From contig JAEUSB010000033.1 in assembly GCA_016788865.1 (NCBI GenBank), forward strand, positions 40,922 through 104,921: a stretch of 64,000 nucleotides of DNA, given 5' to 3'. The first letter of the stretch is position 1; every line of letters begins with the position of its first letter. Position numbers and translations under genes: made by a program. The DNA is from Leptospirales bacterium. GTDB lineage: Bacteria > Spirochaetota > Leptospiria > Leptospirales > Leptonemataceae. Below are positions 10,818 to 20,049 of this stretch, piece by piece. A model generated the notes under the pieces. It did no database searches. It saw only the letters and a list, made by a program, of their open reading frames with translations, and had not been told where the DNA came from.

Positions 10818-12080
10818 ATGAGCAACCGATATCTGCCAACATTCACCCGCCACCTCAGCTTGCTTCTAGTCACGCAGTCATTGGCGAGTTCCACATCGGC
10901 AGTCTCATTCCTCGTGAGCGGCTTTATTGGTACGCGCCTCTCTCCTGTGCGCGCGCTGGCAACGTTACCCATGTCAACCTTTGTCATCGGAGTGGCCGTC
11001 TCAAGTACCTTTGCTGCATGGACCATGTCAAGGACGGGACGCAAGAAAGGTCACCTGATTGGAGTTTCCGTAGCACTCCTGGGTGCTGCACTGGCGGGTC
11101 TTTCATTGTTCTTGCAATCCTTCATTGGCTATGCTCTTTCCTGTGCTTTTCTTGGGATTGGAACGGCCTTTACAAATCAAATCAGATTCACGGCTGCGGA
11201 GGGTGCGCCACCCGAACAAAAAGCGTTGGTTCACTCGAGCATTCTCATGTGCGGACTATTTGCCGCTGTCCTGGGCCCCGGTATTGCAGCGATCGGCAAG
11301 GATTTGCTTGGCCATTCAAACAATGTCGGCCAATCACTGGAATACATTGGCTCCTACTTGCTTCTGGGGGTTCTTCTGATTCTGGCCATGACAGCCCTTT
11401 CATTCTTACCCGGAGGAACAAAACCCGTCCCACCTCCAAAGACAGAGTCAAATCAAAGTCGCCTAACGGGTGTGCTTTCAAGACCGGAATTCTGGTTGGC
11501 CGGGACTTCCGGCACAGCATCCTTTGCAGTGATGACGCTACTGATGGCCGCCACGCCCATGCAGATGACAGAGGTTGAACACTTCAGTCATCACGATGCC
11601 ATCTTCACAATTCAGAGTCACATCATTGCAATGTTTTTGCCATCGCTCTTCAGCGGCATTCTCGTTGCTCGCCTGGGATTGTACAAATTGATTCTGAGCG
11701 GATTGGTTCTTTTCAGTGCTTGCGTTCCAATTGCCTACTTCGCAGGAACTCTGCACGAATACTGGTGGGCCCTGGTACTTCTGGGGGTTGGCTGGAACTT
11801 TCTCTTTCTCGCGGGTTCAACAATGCTGTCACTCAGCTTCAGTGGCAGCGATCGATTCGCAGCTCAGGGCCTGAACGACACAATGATATACGGTACTCAA
11901 GCTTTTGCGAGCCTGGCAGCGGGCTGGATGCTCTATACATTTGGCTGGCAAGCGCTGTCGCTCTTCCCGATTCCTTTTCTCGTGGTGGTGTTCGTCTTAT
12001 CGACAATATATCGAAGAAATCTGGCTGCAGCGACTGGAACACCGGTTGTTGCAACCGGTGATGCGCAACTGGCAAAGTAA
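10818..12080 (+). CDS. Major facilitator superfamily transporter
   Basis: A 420-aa inner-membrane protein with about 12 hydrophobic helices in two halves. The cytoplasmic loop between helices 2 and 3 carries MSRTGRKKG, a form of MFS motif A. A central hydrophilic loop (GGTKPVPPPKTESNQ) separates the halves near residue 200. The substrate cannot be predicted; the closest flavour is the drug/metabolite exporters of the YnfM/Bcr type. It ends five bases before the convergent AHSA1-like gene. Confidence 0.87.
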   Translation: MSNRYLPTFTRHLSLLLVTQSLASSTSAVSFLVSGFIGTRLSPVRALATLPMSTFVIGVAVSSTFAAWTMSRTGRKKGHLIGVSVALLGAALAGLSLFLQSFIGYALSCAFLGIGTAFTNQIRFTAAEGAPPEQKALVHSSILMCGLFAAVLGPGIAAIGKDLLGHSNNVGQSLEYIGSYLLLGVLLILAMTALSFLPGGTKPVPPPKTESNQSRLTGVLSRPEFWLAGTSGTASFAVMTLLMAATPMQMTEVEHFSHHDAIFTIQSHIIAMFLPSLFSGILVARLGLYKLILSGLVLFSACVPIAYFAGTLHEYWWALVLLGVGWNFLFLAGSTMLSLSFSGSDRFAAQGLNDTMIYGTQAFASLAAGWMLYTFGWQALSLFPIPFLVVVFVLSTIYRRNLAAATGTPVVATGDAQLAK

Positions 12081-12084
12081 CCGG

Positions 12085-12543
12085 TTAAAGTCTCCCGGTA
12101 CGGGTCTTAAGGAAAGGGCTGAATCTGGCTTCAAGGAATGCTTTGATAGGGCCAAGATATACATCGCCCCAGGCATCTTCGTAATGCTGACGGACTTTGC
12201 GCGAAGGCAAATTTGAGTGCCTGAGTTCAATGCGCGTGCCTCGTTCTGTTTCAGACAGCTGAATTGAAACGAGCGAGTCAAGATCACGTTCATGCCAGTG
12301 AATCTCGCGGAGCGTGAAGGCAATCCGACCTGGATTCTGCACGTCCTTTACCACACCATGCATGATTCCATCCCAGAGGCTCCATTTTCCGCCTGCTCTG
12401 GCCTGGAAACGAGCGGGCCCGCCTCCCCAGTCGTCCATCAGACGGGCATTGGTAAGCGCTTTATAGACTTCTGCAATGGGAGCACGAATCAATTCCGAGA
12501 ACTGAAGGTCGGGCATAGATTCGCTGCGTAGTAGTGCTGACAT
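12085..12543 (-). CDS. SRPBCC (AHSA1/START-like) domain protein
   Basis: A 152-aa helix-grip protein of the SRPBCC superfamily. ELIRAPIAEVYKALTNARLMDDWGG is the typical N-terminal beta-hairpin/helix region, GGKWSLWDGIMHGVV the central strands, and HYEDAWGDVYLGPIKAFLE the C-terminal long helix. The fold binds hydrophobic ligands or acts as an Hsp90-activator-like domain; no specific role is assignable. It lies downstream of dgt on the same strand with an 84-base gap, so cotranscription is possible. Confidence 0.82.
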   Translation of the reverse strand: MSALLRSESMPDLQFSELIRAPIAEVYKALTNARLMDDWGGGPARFQARAGGKWSLWDGIMHGVVKDVQNPGRIAFTLREIHWHERDLDSLVSIQLSETERGTRIELRHSNLPSRKVRQHYEDAWGDVYLGPIKAFLEARFSPFLKTRTGRL

Positions 12544-12627
12544 AAGATTTTCCTATCCAGATAATCGGCCAGAATTGCAAATTTCCGGCGCGATTTTTAG
12601 ACGCAGGGATGAGGGAAAAGTTTGCGC

Positions 12628-13803
12628 TCAGCCAATCCCGGAGAGGTAGGCGCTGTCCTTTTCTGCAAACCGATCCGTCATCCCGGAAATATAATCTGAA
12701 ACCACTCGTGCCGTCCCATCGACTTTTGTGCGCGTAAGGTAGTGCTCGGGCATCATGTCCGGCCTGCTGTTGTATTCGAAAAACAGATTTTCGATTATCC
12801 GCTCTCCCCGCCTCGACATCCGCAGTACATTTGGATGCCGGTATAGCTTTGCATGGAGGAACTTTTGCATGACTGTGAGACGCTCTTTCATTGCAGGCGA
12901 GTTGGCCACAGGGTACGCGTCGTGCGATAGCGAAAGAACATCGCTCATGGTTTCAACTCTCGACGTTGCAATGTTCCCTTTGATTGTTTCAATTAGATCT
13001 GTAATACAATCATTCAGCAAAAATCGAACCAGAATCCTGGCCTTCAGCGCGAATCGCGCGCCCGTGAAGGATTGTCCATGCTGCTTTTCAAGTGCAATCC
13101 GTGCCATCTCAAACGGTGCAAGGGCCAGCACGTCCGATGGCTCAAGAAATCCCGAATCAAGTCCATCTTCAAAGTCATGATGCAGGTACGCAAGGCGATC
13201 ACACGTATCCACAATTGCTGCCTCCAACGGCTGTGATTTGCCCTTTCTTTGTTCCAGGATTTCGTGGAGTTGCACGTCCCCTTCGTAGATGCGCGCATGC
13301 TTCAACATGCCAATCAGTGTAAGTCTCGTAAGATTTAGTCCATTCCACTCCAGGTAGCGCGACTCGAGAGCGCTGACAATGCGCAGGGTCTGGCAATTGT
13401 GCTCAAAACCACCGTGATCTTTCATGAGGGTGTTCAACGCTTCCTGACCGGCGTGACCAAAGGGGGAATGACCCATATCATGCGCCAGGGCCAGGGCCTC
13501 TGCATAATCGGAGTTGAGATCCAAATATCCGGTAACGCTGCGCGAGAGCTGTGCCACCTCCATGCTGTGCGTCAGCCTGGTCCGAAACATGTCGCCCTCA
13601 GAATTTACAAACACCTGGGTCTTGTAACCAAGACGACGGAACGCTTTAGAGTGAATGATACGATCGCGATCGCGTTGGAAACACGTGCGCTGTTCCTGAG
13701 AACTTTCAGTAAAAATCCGCCCACCACTCAATGAATGTTTGACGGCATAGGGCGCGAGCAAAGCATCTTCTTTCCGCTCTAGCTCAGTAATGGAAGGCAG
13801 CAT
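12628..13803 (-). CDS. dgt: Deoxyguanosinetriphosphate triphosphohydrolase (dGTPase, HD family)
   Basis: The enzyme hydrolyses dGTP (or other dNTPs) to the nucleoside and triphosphate and tunes nucleotide pools. The 391-aa protein shows FQRDRDRIIHSKAFRRLGYKTQVF, then the HD metal site: His in TRLTHSMEVAQ, HD in LALAHDMGHSPFGHAG, and a later Asp in VDTCDRLAYLHHD. The start at 13803 fits the family because the N-terminal ELERKEDALLAPYA is conserved. Its ATG shares the tetranucleotide CATG with the ATG of the divergent gene at 13802, so the two coding regions touch. Confidence 0.94.
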   Translation of the reverse strand: MLPSITELERKEDALLAPYAVKHSLSGGRIFTESSQEQRTCFQRDRDRIIHSKAFRRLGYKTQVFVNSEGDMFRTRLTHSMEVAQLSRSVTGYLDLNSDYAEALALAHDMGHSPFGHAGQEALNTLMKDHGGFEHNCQTLRIVSALESRYLEWNGLNLTRLTLIGMLKHARIYEGDVQLHEILEQRKGKSQPLEAAIVDTCDRLAYLHHDFEDGLDSGFLEPSDVLALAPFEMARIALEKQHGQSFTGARFALKARILVRFLLNDCITDLIETIKGNIATSRVETMSDVLSLSHDAYPVANSPAMKERLTVMQKFLHAKLYRHPNVLRMSRRGERIIENLFFEYNSRPDMMPEHYLTRTKVDGTARVVSDYISGMTDRFAEKDSAYLSGIG

Positions 13804-14239
13804 GTTTTCAACAACCTCTCACAGATTATCGACCCCTGTCAAATGGATCGTCACACTTGTTGGCGCAATTTCAACTGTGGCATTGATCAGCCATTGCGGT
13901 TTCTTTCAACCCACGCAATCATCCAAAGGCGCGGTTAAGTTTTATCCGGACGTTCCCCCAAACTGCAATACAATCAAAGGCTTAAACGCCACAACCGTGA
14001 AGCGTGTTACCTCCGAGAAAGCCTTGATCGATCACTACGGACTTACATTCCGTGTGCGGTTCCAGGACAAAGTCAGCCCGGACCTGTACGGTGCGCTCTA
14101 TTACCAGGATGAGAAGGAAAACAAGTATTGCATGGCTCTGCCGGATGGGAGATTTGCAACATTTGAAGATTCTAAAGTGGACGCAAACAAGAACAACATC
14201 ATGCAGGATCTCTGCCACCCCATCGTTTCCTGCAAGTAG
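13802..14239 (+). CDS. Uncharacterised small exported protein or lipoprotein, 145 aa
   Basis: Not recognised. The N-terminus has a basic region, a hydrophobic core (WIVTLVGAISTVALIS) and then HCGFF, so it is a signal peptide, perhaps a permissive lipoprotein signal; His before the Cys is unusual. The mature part has four Cys and a DEKENKYCMALPDGRFATF segment. The ATG at 13802 has GGAAGG just upstream; an in-frame ATG at 13790 is the alternative. It is divergent from dgt with no space between starts. Its stop codon lies inside a strong hairpin (14236-14260). Confidence 0.55.
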   Translation: MFSTTSHRLSTPVKWIVTLVGAISTVALISHCGFFQPTQSSKGAVKFYPDVPPNCNTIKGLNATTVKRVTSEKALIDHYGLTFRVRFQDKVSPDLYGALYYQDEKENKYCMALPDGRFATFEDSKVDANKNNIMQDLCHPIVSCK

Positions 14240-14260
14240 CACCGCATCGTGCGGTGCTAC
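14236..14260. terminator. Strong 11-bp hairpin at the end of the 13802 gene
   Basis: GTAGCACCGCA and TGCGGTGCTAC are perfect inverted repeats around a 3-base loop and include the TAG stop. No T-run follows on the plus strand, so it is either a weak terminator, a Rho-dependent end or an mRNA-stabilising stem. Confidence 0.5.
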
Positions 14261-14298
14261 GCTGCATGCGCATGAATTCCGATGTTCACAAAACAATT

Positions 14299-14320
14299 GA
14301 CCTTGCGGTAACTCAAGGTC
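14299..14320 (-). terminator. Probable terminator of the Gld-type ABC operon
   Basis: Read on the minus strand, GACCTTG and CAAGGTC pair over an 8-base loop and are followed by AATTGTTTTG. The hairpin overlaps the stop of the DUF4340 gene, the last gene of the operon. The stem is short but the position and T-rich tail fit intrinsic termination. Confidence 0.5.
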
Positions 14321-15374
14321 TGCGCTCAGGAGCGCGATGCTCTCTCTCTATCAACCGCTCCTGCGGCTCATAGAGATGACTGAGATAGACAGAAGTGATT
14401 TCATAGAGAGTCCCCTTCTCATCTCGAACCACATACGAACTGTAGTCCTTCTGACCGAGAATCTCAAACCTGAGCACCTTCTCTTCAACCGTGTTTGGTT
14501 TGTACGTGACTTCCAGAGTCATCGCCTTCTTACGATCTAAATCCGCGGCCGGTTGCAACGGGAATGCAATTGCTTTCCAATCCAGAACATCGTTGAGCAA
14601 TAGATTCATCTCCGAGGTATTGATAGCAGCGGCCACAGGAGCCATCATCTGCCAGATGGTTCCGCCAGACCTCTTTAATAGCATTTGCTTGCCCGCAGCG
14701 ATCGTTTTGACTTCGAAAACGGAGTCCTTTGCAATCTCCGGGAAAACTCGACGGTTTCTGAAGAAGTCAACATCGCCTCCACCGGACGTGGTTCGGAGGT
14801 TTTCCTCAACAATATAGATGTCGTTTTCATCATCTACGCGAATGTAGGAATCATTCCCCCGCAGGCTCGACTTACCGACATACAGTCTGGCCGTCTTCCC
14901 GTTCTCCAGTCCAAGGCGGATCTGCATGCACGTCAGGCGGCCTTCATTGTCCGTAAGCATCTCTGCGGCCCGCTCATTGTCCGGGGTGCGCGCAATCGAA
15001 TAGTATCGCTTTGCCTTCTCGATGGACGCAAACAGATCCCGAACGCGGTCCCTGTCCGCCATGAACGTCTCCGTTTTACCACCGACAGTTCGTGTGAATT
15101 CCCAGTTGTACTGCGGCTCTTTCTTTTCTTTTGGATCGAGAGGAATCAGTTCTTTCCGTGTAAGCTTGAGGAGCGAGCGCTTCTGCGGGTCCTCAACCTC
15201 GACGGAAGTGACCAGGGATTCCGACGCACGCATGATTGGTCTGGCTCCGGCGTATCCAGTCTTAATGACTCCCAGGGGATCCTGAATGACAAGCCAGAGA
15301 ATTAGCAAACTTGCATTTGCTCCGAGCAAAGAAAGGCCCGGATTCTTACGAATTGTTGCGATGATCCCTTTCAT
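14313..15374 (-). CDS. DUF4340-domain protein of the Gld-type ABC system
   Basis: A 353-aa protein with one N-terminal transmembrane anchor (LSLLGANASLLILWLVI) and a long extracytoplasmic beta-rich region with two DUF4340-like repeats. Clues are the phrases LYVGKSSLRGNDSYIRVDD, IYIVEENLR and DFFRNRRVFP. DUF4340 proteins nearly always accompany GldG-like ABC-2 subunits; their function is not established. The frame is open to 15470, but the ATG at 15374 forms an ATGA overlap with the upstream GldG-like gene and begins right before the anchor, so it is chosen. Confidence 0.87.
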   Translation of the reverse strand: MKGIIATIRKNPGLSLLGANASLLILWLVIQDPLGVIKTGYAGARPIMRASESLVTSVEVEDPQKRSLLKLTRKELIPLDPKEKKEPQYNWEFTRTVGGKTETFMADRDRVRDLFASIEKAKRYYSIARTPDNERAAEMLTDNEGRLTCMQIRLGLENGKTARLYVGKSSLRGNDSYIRVDDENDIYIVEENLRTTSGGGDVDFFRNRRVFPEIAKDSVFEVKTIAAGKQMLLKRSGGTIWQMMAPVAAAINTSEMNLLLNDVLDWKAIAFPLQPAADLDRKKAMTLEVTYKPNTVEEKVLRFEILGQKDYSSYVVRDEKGTLYEITSVYLSHLYEPQERLIEREHRAPERRP

Positions 15375-17083
15375 TTGGCCTCCTGCAGACCGCGGCGCTG
15401 ATGTCTTGTACTCAACCGCCTCCATCCGTAAATGGCAAGGCCAACCGGGATTAACAGAACATGAAACCATGTGAAAAGGCGCTCAAACCATTTGGTTGCC
15501 TTCTCACTTCCTGGGAGGATGGGACTGATGAAATCAATTCCCTGCACACGCGAACGCGCTTCTGAAAGGTCTGTATCGCCTTGCGTAAATTCGATGAGGT
15601 TCATGGCAAAAGCCTGATTGAGCATGAAGATCTGCATGTTTGCTTGATTTCGCAGGAATATATCAGACACCAGATAGGGCGTACTGATAACCAGGATACT
15701 CGACTGCGTAGCACCAGATTGTCCGCTGCGAAACAAGGCTTTGTCTTCTCCCTTTGGAATATCCTTTTCGCTGAACGCGCTCTGGAACTGGCCCTGCGCA
15801 AACACAGCCAGCTTGCGCGGCGCGCCCACTGGCACATCATCTGGCTGCCGGCCGAGATTCTGCATTTCACGCAAACCGGTTGATGCTGCTTCTTTAGCGA
15901 TGCCCTCCGGCGTAGAGAGGAGAATTGGTGTAAACTTCACGTTGGGTTGAGATTCAGGCTTGATCTCAAGCGATGAGAACCATGGAAGGACAAGCTGTTG
16001 AATATTCTTAACGGAGGGAACTTCAGAAACCACATTCCCGCCTTCGCGCGAGTAGAAGGCCCAGGCAGGATTTGGAACAGGCTGCGCGTATTGGCCGGAT
16101 TCCGGTGTAGGTAGGCCAGGTTCAAAAATGATTTCTCCGTTCAAGAGAATGCCGTAGTGTCCAAAGACGCGATTCAAACGATCGAGATCCTCGCGGTTCA
16201 CGTTTGTAAAGCCCTGTCCGGGATTCATGCGGCCCATCCGCGGATCCGGCTGTTGGAGATCAAAATCAAATCCTTTCAGCATGCAGATAAGGTTTCCACC
16301 GCGCATTATGAACTGATCAAGGTAGTACGCCTGTTTGTCATCGAGTCGTGGTTGGCCTACAATCAATAACGTTTCCACTTCCGTTCCAATGGGCGCATTC
16401 AAGTCGACATCCGGAATCGTGCCAAACTGCTCTTCGAGCATGGCACGAAAGAAGTACATATTGTCTTTGTCCTGGTCCTGATACGATTGCCATCTGCGCG
16501 TATCGGAGGTGCCGGCCACCTTCAAATATCCAAGACCTGACGGGCCTTCTTTACGCGTGAGGCGCTTAATTTCGCGCAAGAACCTGAATTCGAAATCCGA
16601 GATGAGTGCACCCTGCTCCACAAGATTCAGAACCGCCGACTTGTCGCCCGTCTGAATGTAGACACCAAAGTACGCCAGCCTCTGACTGATTTCGTCTACA
16701 CGTGCCTGCTCGATTGGAATGCCCTGCACACCCCGCTGCTCTGCTGCCTGGCGCTTTTCGTCGGAGTCCGGATTCACAACGCGGAGTTTGACGCGCGATC
16801 CTGCCACGCGACCAATCTCGTCCAGTTGCGAAAGGATGGGACTGATTTGCGACTTAAGCTCACCAGGCAAGTCCGCACTAATGTATGCTTCCACAAGGAC
16901 CGGATCTTTCAATGCACCCAGGACTTTCAGCGTACTGGGAGTAACTGAGTTCAGTCTGTCACGACTCCAATCCCATCTGCAGTTCCAGGCACTGGCAACG
17001 CCGTTTGCAAGTAGAAATAGAGCGATCACATTTGCGTAAATGAAACCACGATTGTGATTTAGATGTGCAAGAATTGCTTTCAT
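15371..17083 (-). CDS. GldG-like auxiliary subunit of an ABC-2 transporter
   Basis: A 570-aa protein with an N-terminal TM (ANVIALFLLANGVASAW), a large periplasmic region and a C-terminal TM (WFHVLLIPVGLAIYGWRRLS). The motif order (SVTPSTLKVLGALKDPVLVEAYISADLPGE, then VNPDSDEKRQAAEQRGVQGIP and LLIVGQPRLDDKQAYYLDQFI) is that of GldG/YtrF-type proteins. In Bacteroidota gliding motility GldG works with GldA and GldF; elsewhere the substrate is unknown. It overlaps the permease gene and the DUF4340 gene by ATGA at each end, so all are translated as a coupled unit. Confidence 0.9.
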   Translation of the reverse strand: MKAILAHLNHNRGFIYANVIALFLLANGVASAWNCRWDWSRDRLNSVTPSTLKVLGALKDPVLVEAYISADLPGELKSQISPILSQLDEIGRVAGSRVKLRVVNPDSDEKRQAAEQRGVQGIPIEQARVDEISQRLAYFGVYIQTGDKSAVLNLVEQGALISDFEFRFLREIKRLTRKEGPSGLGYLKVAGTSDTRRWQSYQDQDKDNMYFFRAMLEEQFGTIPDVDLNAPIGTEVETLLIVGQPRLDDKQAYYLDQFIMRGGNLICMLKGFDFDLQQPDPRMGRMNPGQGFTNVNREDLDRLNRVFGHYGILLNGEIIFEPGLPTPESGQYAQPVPNPAWAFYSREGGNVVSEVPSVKNIQQLVLPWFSSLEIKPESQPNVKFTPILLSTPEGIAKEAASTGLREMQNLGRQPDDVPVGAPRKLAVFAQGQFQSAFSEKDIPKGEDKALFRSGQSGATQSSILVISTPYLVSDIFLRNQANMQIFMLNQAFAMNLIEFTQGDTDLSEARSRVQGIDFISPILPGSEKATKWFERLFTWFHVLLIPVGLAIYGWRRLSTRHQRRGLQEAK

Positions 17084-17811
17084 CGCTCTCTCCGAAGAAT
17101 CCAGACATTCAGGGTTAGCATCAGCGCAATGAATGACCCATAGTAAACCACATCAGCCGAGTCGATTAGCCCGCGTGAGAATGTGGTAAAGTGATAGCTG
17201 TGCGAGAAAAATCCAATCACGCGCGCTGCAGCCGGGTTGAGATGCTGACTGACGATATAGTAATTGGAAAGAAACATGTACAGACTGACGAAAAACGTAA
17301 TGATGAACGCGACAATCTGCTCGCGCGTAAGCGAAGAAATCACCATCCCGGTGCTCACATAGGCTCCGGCCATGAGGAATGAACCGGTATACAGCGCCAG
17401 GGTACTTCCCCAATCCAGCCTGCCCATAAACCAGATGGTAACCGCGAGCGGCAAAGAAGCCACAATCAACGTTCCCACGTAAGCCCAAGCGGCAGCAAAC
17501 TTTGCAATCACCAGATCAACGTCGCGTAACGGTAGAGTTGAAACAAGCTCCAGGGTTCCGCTCTTACGTTCTTCTGCCCAGATACGCATGCTCACAGCGG
17601 GAACCATAAGTATGAAAGTGAGAGGCAACAAATTCATATACGTGCGGATTGACGCGGAGCGCGCGTCCCAGAAAGCCGGAACAAGATCCGGAACAAACCA
17701 GATTCCCGCAAAGAAGAACAGGAAGTTGAAGAACAAACATGCTACGGCAAAGACATAGCCGATTGGCGTGTTGAAATAGTTGCTCAGCTCTCGCTTGAAT
17801 AAGACTTTCAA
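17080..17811 (-). CDS. ABC-2 type permease (GldF-like)
   Basis: A 243-aa inner-membrane permease with six predicted helices. The N-terminal FKRELSNYFNTPIGYVFAVACLFF and the loop RIWAEERKSGTLELVSTLPLRDVDLVIAKF are the standard signatures of ABC-2 permeases of the GldF/NosY group (EE-KSGTLE-LL). It partners the ATPase immediately upstream (ATGA overlap at 17808-17811) and the GldG-like subunit downstream (ATGA at 17080-17083). The complex probably exports an envelope component or acts mechanically; nothing in the sequence names the substrate. Confidence 0.92.
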   Translation of the reverse strand: MKVLFKRELSNYFNTPIGYVFAVACLFFNFLFFFAGIWFVPDLVPAFWDARSASIRTYMNLLPLTFILMVPAVSMRIWAEERKSGTLELVSTLPLRDVDLVIAKFAAAWAYVGTLIVASLPLAVTIWFMGRLDWGSTLALYTGSFLMAGAYVSTGMVISSLTREQIVAFIITFFVSLYMFLSNYYIVSQHLNPAAARVIGFFSHSYHFTTFSRGLIDSADVVYYGSFIALMLTLNVWILRRER

Positions 17812-18725
17812 TGTGTGAGCTCCTCAAATACAGTTTGTAGCGATTTCGAAACCGGAGAAAACTCCCTGACTTCAAAGCCTGCCTGCGCAATTACCGGAAA
17901 TAGTTTTTCCGGAGCGTCTTCAGTCATTTCGCATAGATACTGTTTAAATCCGTCGTGCATTTCAGGCCCGGTTGCCCGGACAGATTTGATCAAACTGGAA
18001 GCTTTCAGTTTGGTTTCAATGTCTTGCCCGCGCGCAACAACAGAACAGGCGGCTGCACTGCGCAGCACGGCCGTATTCTCATCCGCCACAACCTTGCCGC
18101 GACTAACAATGATTACGCGCGAGCAAAGCTCTTCTACTTCTTGTAGGATGTGTGTGGAGAGAACCAGCGTTGCCGTCTTGCCAAGCTCCTTGATCAAGTC
18201 CCGCATTTCCGAGATCTGATTTGGGTCCAGACCCGACGTTGGTTCATCCAGAATAATGACTTCCGGTTTATGAATCAGTGTACCTGCCAGTGCAACGCGC
18301 TGCCTGAAACCCTTTGAGAGAATCCCAATAGGAGAGTACAAATGACTTCCCAGGTCCAGACGTTCGACCATTTCTCTGGCTGATTGCTCAAGGGCGTTCC
18401 CGGTAACGCCGCGCACTTCTCCCATGAATTGTAAAAATTCAGAAACAAGCATTTCTGGATACAGCGGCGTGGTTTCCGCCAGATAGCCGATCCGTCGTTT
18501 GATTTCCGTGAGATTATCCGTATCCAGAACGGAAAGGCCACCCACAGTAATATCCCCCGAAGTTGGCCGAAGGTAGCCCGTAATCATGCGCATGGTTGTG
18601 GTCTTGCCAGCGCCATTTGGACCGAGCAAACCGGTGATCCCGGATTTCTGGTCTATTGAAAAGCGAACCCCGGCGACTGCCGTAAACTCCCCAAACGATC
18701 GCGTCACATCTTTGACTTCTATCAC
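17808..18725 (-). CDS. ABC transporter ATPase (GldA-like)
   Basis: A 305-aa ABC ATPase with Walker A GLLGPNGAGKTTT near residue 37, the Q-loop region GYLAETTPLYPEM, signature LSKGFRQRVALAGTLIHKP, Walker B VIILDEPTSGLDPNQ and the H-loop VLSTHILQEVEEL. A C-terminal extension of about 80 residues follows, as in GldA/NatA-type drug and envelope exporters. It is the first gene of the four-gene minus-strand operon (ATPase, permease, GldG-like, DUF4340). The 169 bases upstream hold the divergent promoter region shared with the coiled-coil gene at 18895. Confidence 0.95.
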   Translation of the reverse strand: MIEVKDVTRSFGEFTAVAGVRFSIDQKSGITGLLGPNGAGKTTTMRMITGYLRPTSGDITVGGLSVLDTDNLTEIKRRIGYLAETTPLYPEMLVSEFLQFMGEVRGVTGNALEQSAREMVERLDLGSHLYSPIGILSKGFRQRVALAGTLIHKPEVIILDEPTSGLDPNQISEMRDLIKELGKTATLVLSTHILQEVEELCSRVIIVSRGKVVADENTAVLRSAAACSVVARGQDIETKLKASSLIKSVRATGPEMHDGFKQYLCEMTEDAPEKLFPVIAQAGFEVREFSPVSKSLQTVFEELTH

Positions 18726-18894
18726 GATACCAGTGACTCCTGAGACTGGCTGCGCGGCAATTCTTATTCAAACCAGAGCCTGCAAGCCACCCACCTCGTC
18801 GTACGGAATCCGACTACTTTTAAGGACAAAAAAATCAAGACAACGGTGCGCTTGATTTGGTTGACGCAGTTTAGAAAAAGGAGCCAACTGGCCC

Positions 18895-19194
18895 ATGGGC
18901 GCGGCGGAAGATCTTCAGGAAAAAATCAAGCGGCTAGAAAATATCACCCGAGTATATGAGAAGCTTTCGCGGCTTACAGAACAAGAACTCAGCAATGCCT
19001 ATGAAATGATAAAGATGTATGAAGTCATCAATGACTTCACGCGCAAAGAACTCATTCAGATAAAAGAGACAGCACAGGCTAGAGAAGCAGTCTCTAACCT
19101 GGGCTCAGAAGAGTTAAAGAAGTCGTTCGCCAGGATCACAGAGCTGGAAGCCGCTAACAAGAAGCTCCAGGAAGAGCGCACAAAGCTCCAATAA
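18895..19194 (+). CDS. Small coiled-coil protein, 99 aa
   Basis: Not recognised. Almost the whole chain is predicted helical with heptad-like spacing of Leu/Ile and many Glu/Lys residues (LQEKIKRLENITRVYEKLS, KSFARITELEAANKKLQEE). There are no Cys, no signal and no TM segment, so it is a cytoplasmic coiled coil, perhaps a scaffold or a partner of a signalling protein. AAAAAGGAG lies 12 bases before the ATG, a long spacing, so the start is not certain. It stands alone between two minus-strand units. Confidence 0.6.
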   Translation: MGAAEDLQEKIKRLENITRVYEKLSRLTEQELSNAYEMIKMYEVINDFTRKELIQIKETAQAREAVSNLGSEELKKSFARITELEAANKKLQEERTKLQ

Positions 19195-19238
19195 CCTGGT
19201 CCAGGCCACCTGAAACCGGGGTGGCTCAAACTCAACCA

Positions 19239-19724
19239 CTACAAACTCTTTGCGTACTCCACCAGCTGATCGAGAGCCGTTCCCCAACCATTGTGAAACC
19301 CCATCTCTTCGTGTTTCTTGCAGGTTTCCGCGTCCGAATGAATGGCAATCGCCGTATATTTTGTCCCTGTTCCGGAGGGTTCCAGAAATAGAAAAGCCGT
19401 CATAAAAGGACTGCCGTTGGGACGATACCCGCCAGCAAGCGCATCCGTCCAGACAAGCTTCTGATTCGGAACTATTTCAAGAAAACAACCGTGTCCCGGG
19501 ATCTCCTGACCTTCAGGTGATCGCATAACGGTCTTAAACGATCCACCGGGCCGAAGATCAATTTCGCATTCCACCGTCTGCCAGGGCCTGGGTGTAAACC
19601 ATTTCTTTAGATGTTCGGGCTCAGTCCATACCTTCCAGACCAGTTCAGGCGGAACATCGATTGTCCGCTCCAGGATAAGATCCAGACTGGGATCCGTTTT
19701 GAGTTTGTTACTTTTTGGGTTCAC
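19239..19724 (-). CDS. AHSA1-type SRPBCC protein paired with ArsR-family regulator
   Basis: A 161-aa SRPBCC/AHSA1-like domain. [28 protein letters not shown] is the typical N-terminus, followed by [16 protein letters not shown] and the C-terminal helix [16 protein letters not shown]. Such proteins are very often coded directly after an ArsR-like repressor, as here: the start overlaps the regulator's end by 17 bases. The ligand is unknown. Confidence 0.9.
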   Translation of the reverse strand: MNPKSNKLKTDPSLDLILERTIDVPPELVWKVWTEPEHLKKWFTPRPWQTVECEIDLRPGGSFKTVMRSPEGQEIPGHGCFLEIVPNQKLVWTDALAGGYRPNGSPFMTAFLFLEPSGTGTKYTAIAIHSDAETCKKHEEMGFHNGWGTALDQLVEYAKSL

Positions 19725-20049
19725 CTGTTCTCTCCTTCAATTCCATTAGATATGCATCGAGCTGATCGAGTCGCCGTTCCCACATGTTCCGCTGCTTTTC
19801 CATCCACCCTTCCGCCTTAACCAACGGCTCTGGTGTCAGGTGGTAAATGCGCACTCGTCCGGATTTTTCAGAACGCACCAGCTTACAGCCTTCAAGCACC
19901 GAGAGGTGTTGCATAAACGACGGCAGAGCCATATCAAAAGGCCGGGCCAGATCAGAAACAGAGGCCGGGCCATCGCTCAAACGCCTGATTACGGCACGCC
20001 TGGTCCCATCTGCAAGCGCCTGAAAGACTTGATCGAGTTGGTTAGGCAT
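19708..20049 (-). CDS. ArsR-family winged-helix repressor (SdpR-like)
   Basis: A 113-aa winged HTH protein: [31 protein letters not shown] leads into the recognition helix segment [31 protein letters not shown]. No cysteine metal-site motif (CVC type) is present, so it is of the SdpR/AHSA1-associated kind rather than a metal sensor. It probably represses itself: a perfect 16-bp palindrome (20042-20057) covers its start codon and the place of its ribosome binding site. It is divergent from the efflux operon starting at 20164. Confidence 0.93.
   Translation of the reverse strand: MPNQLDQVFQALADGTRRAVIRRLSDGPASVSDLARPFDMALPSFMQHLSVLEGCKLVRSEKSGRVRIYHLTPEPLVKAEGWMEKQRNMWERRLDQLDAYLMELKERTGEPKK

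Noticed and set aside
19205..19225. GCCACC / GGTGGC inverted repeat between the coiled-coil and AHSA1 genes
   Set aside because: Stem of only six bases with a nine-base loop and no T-run on either strand; too weak to call a terminator.
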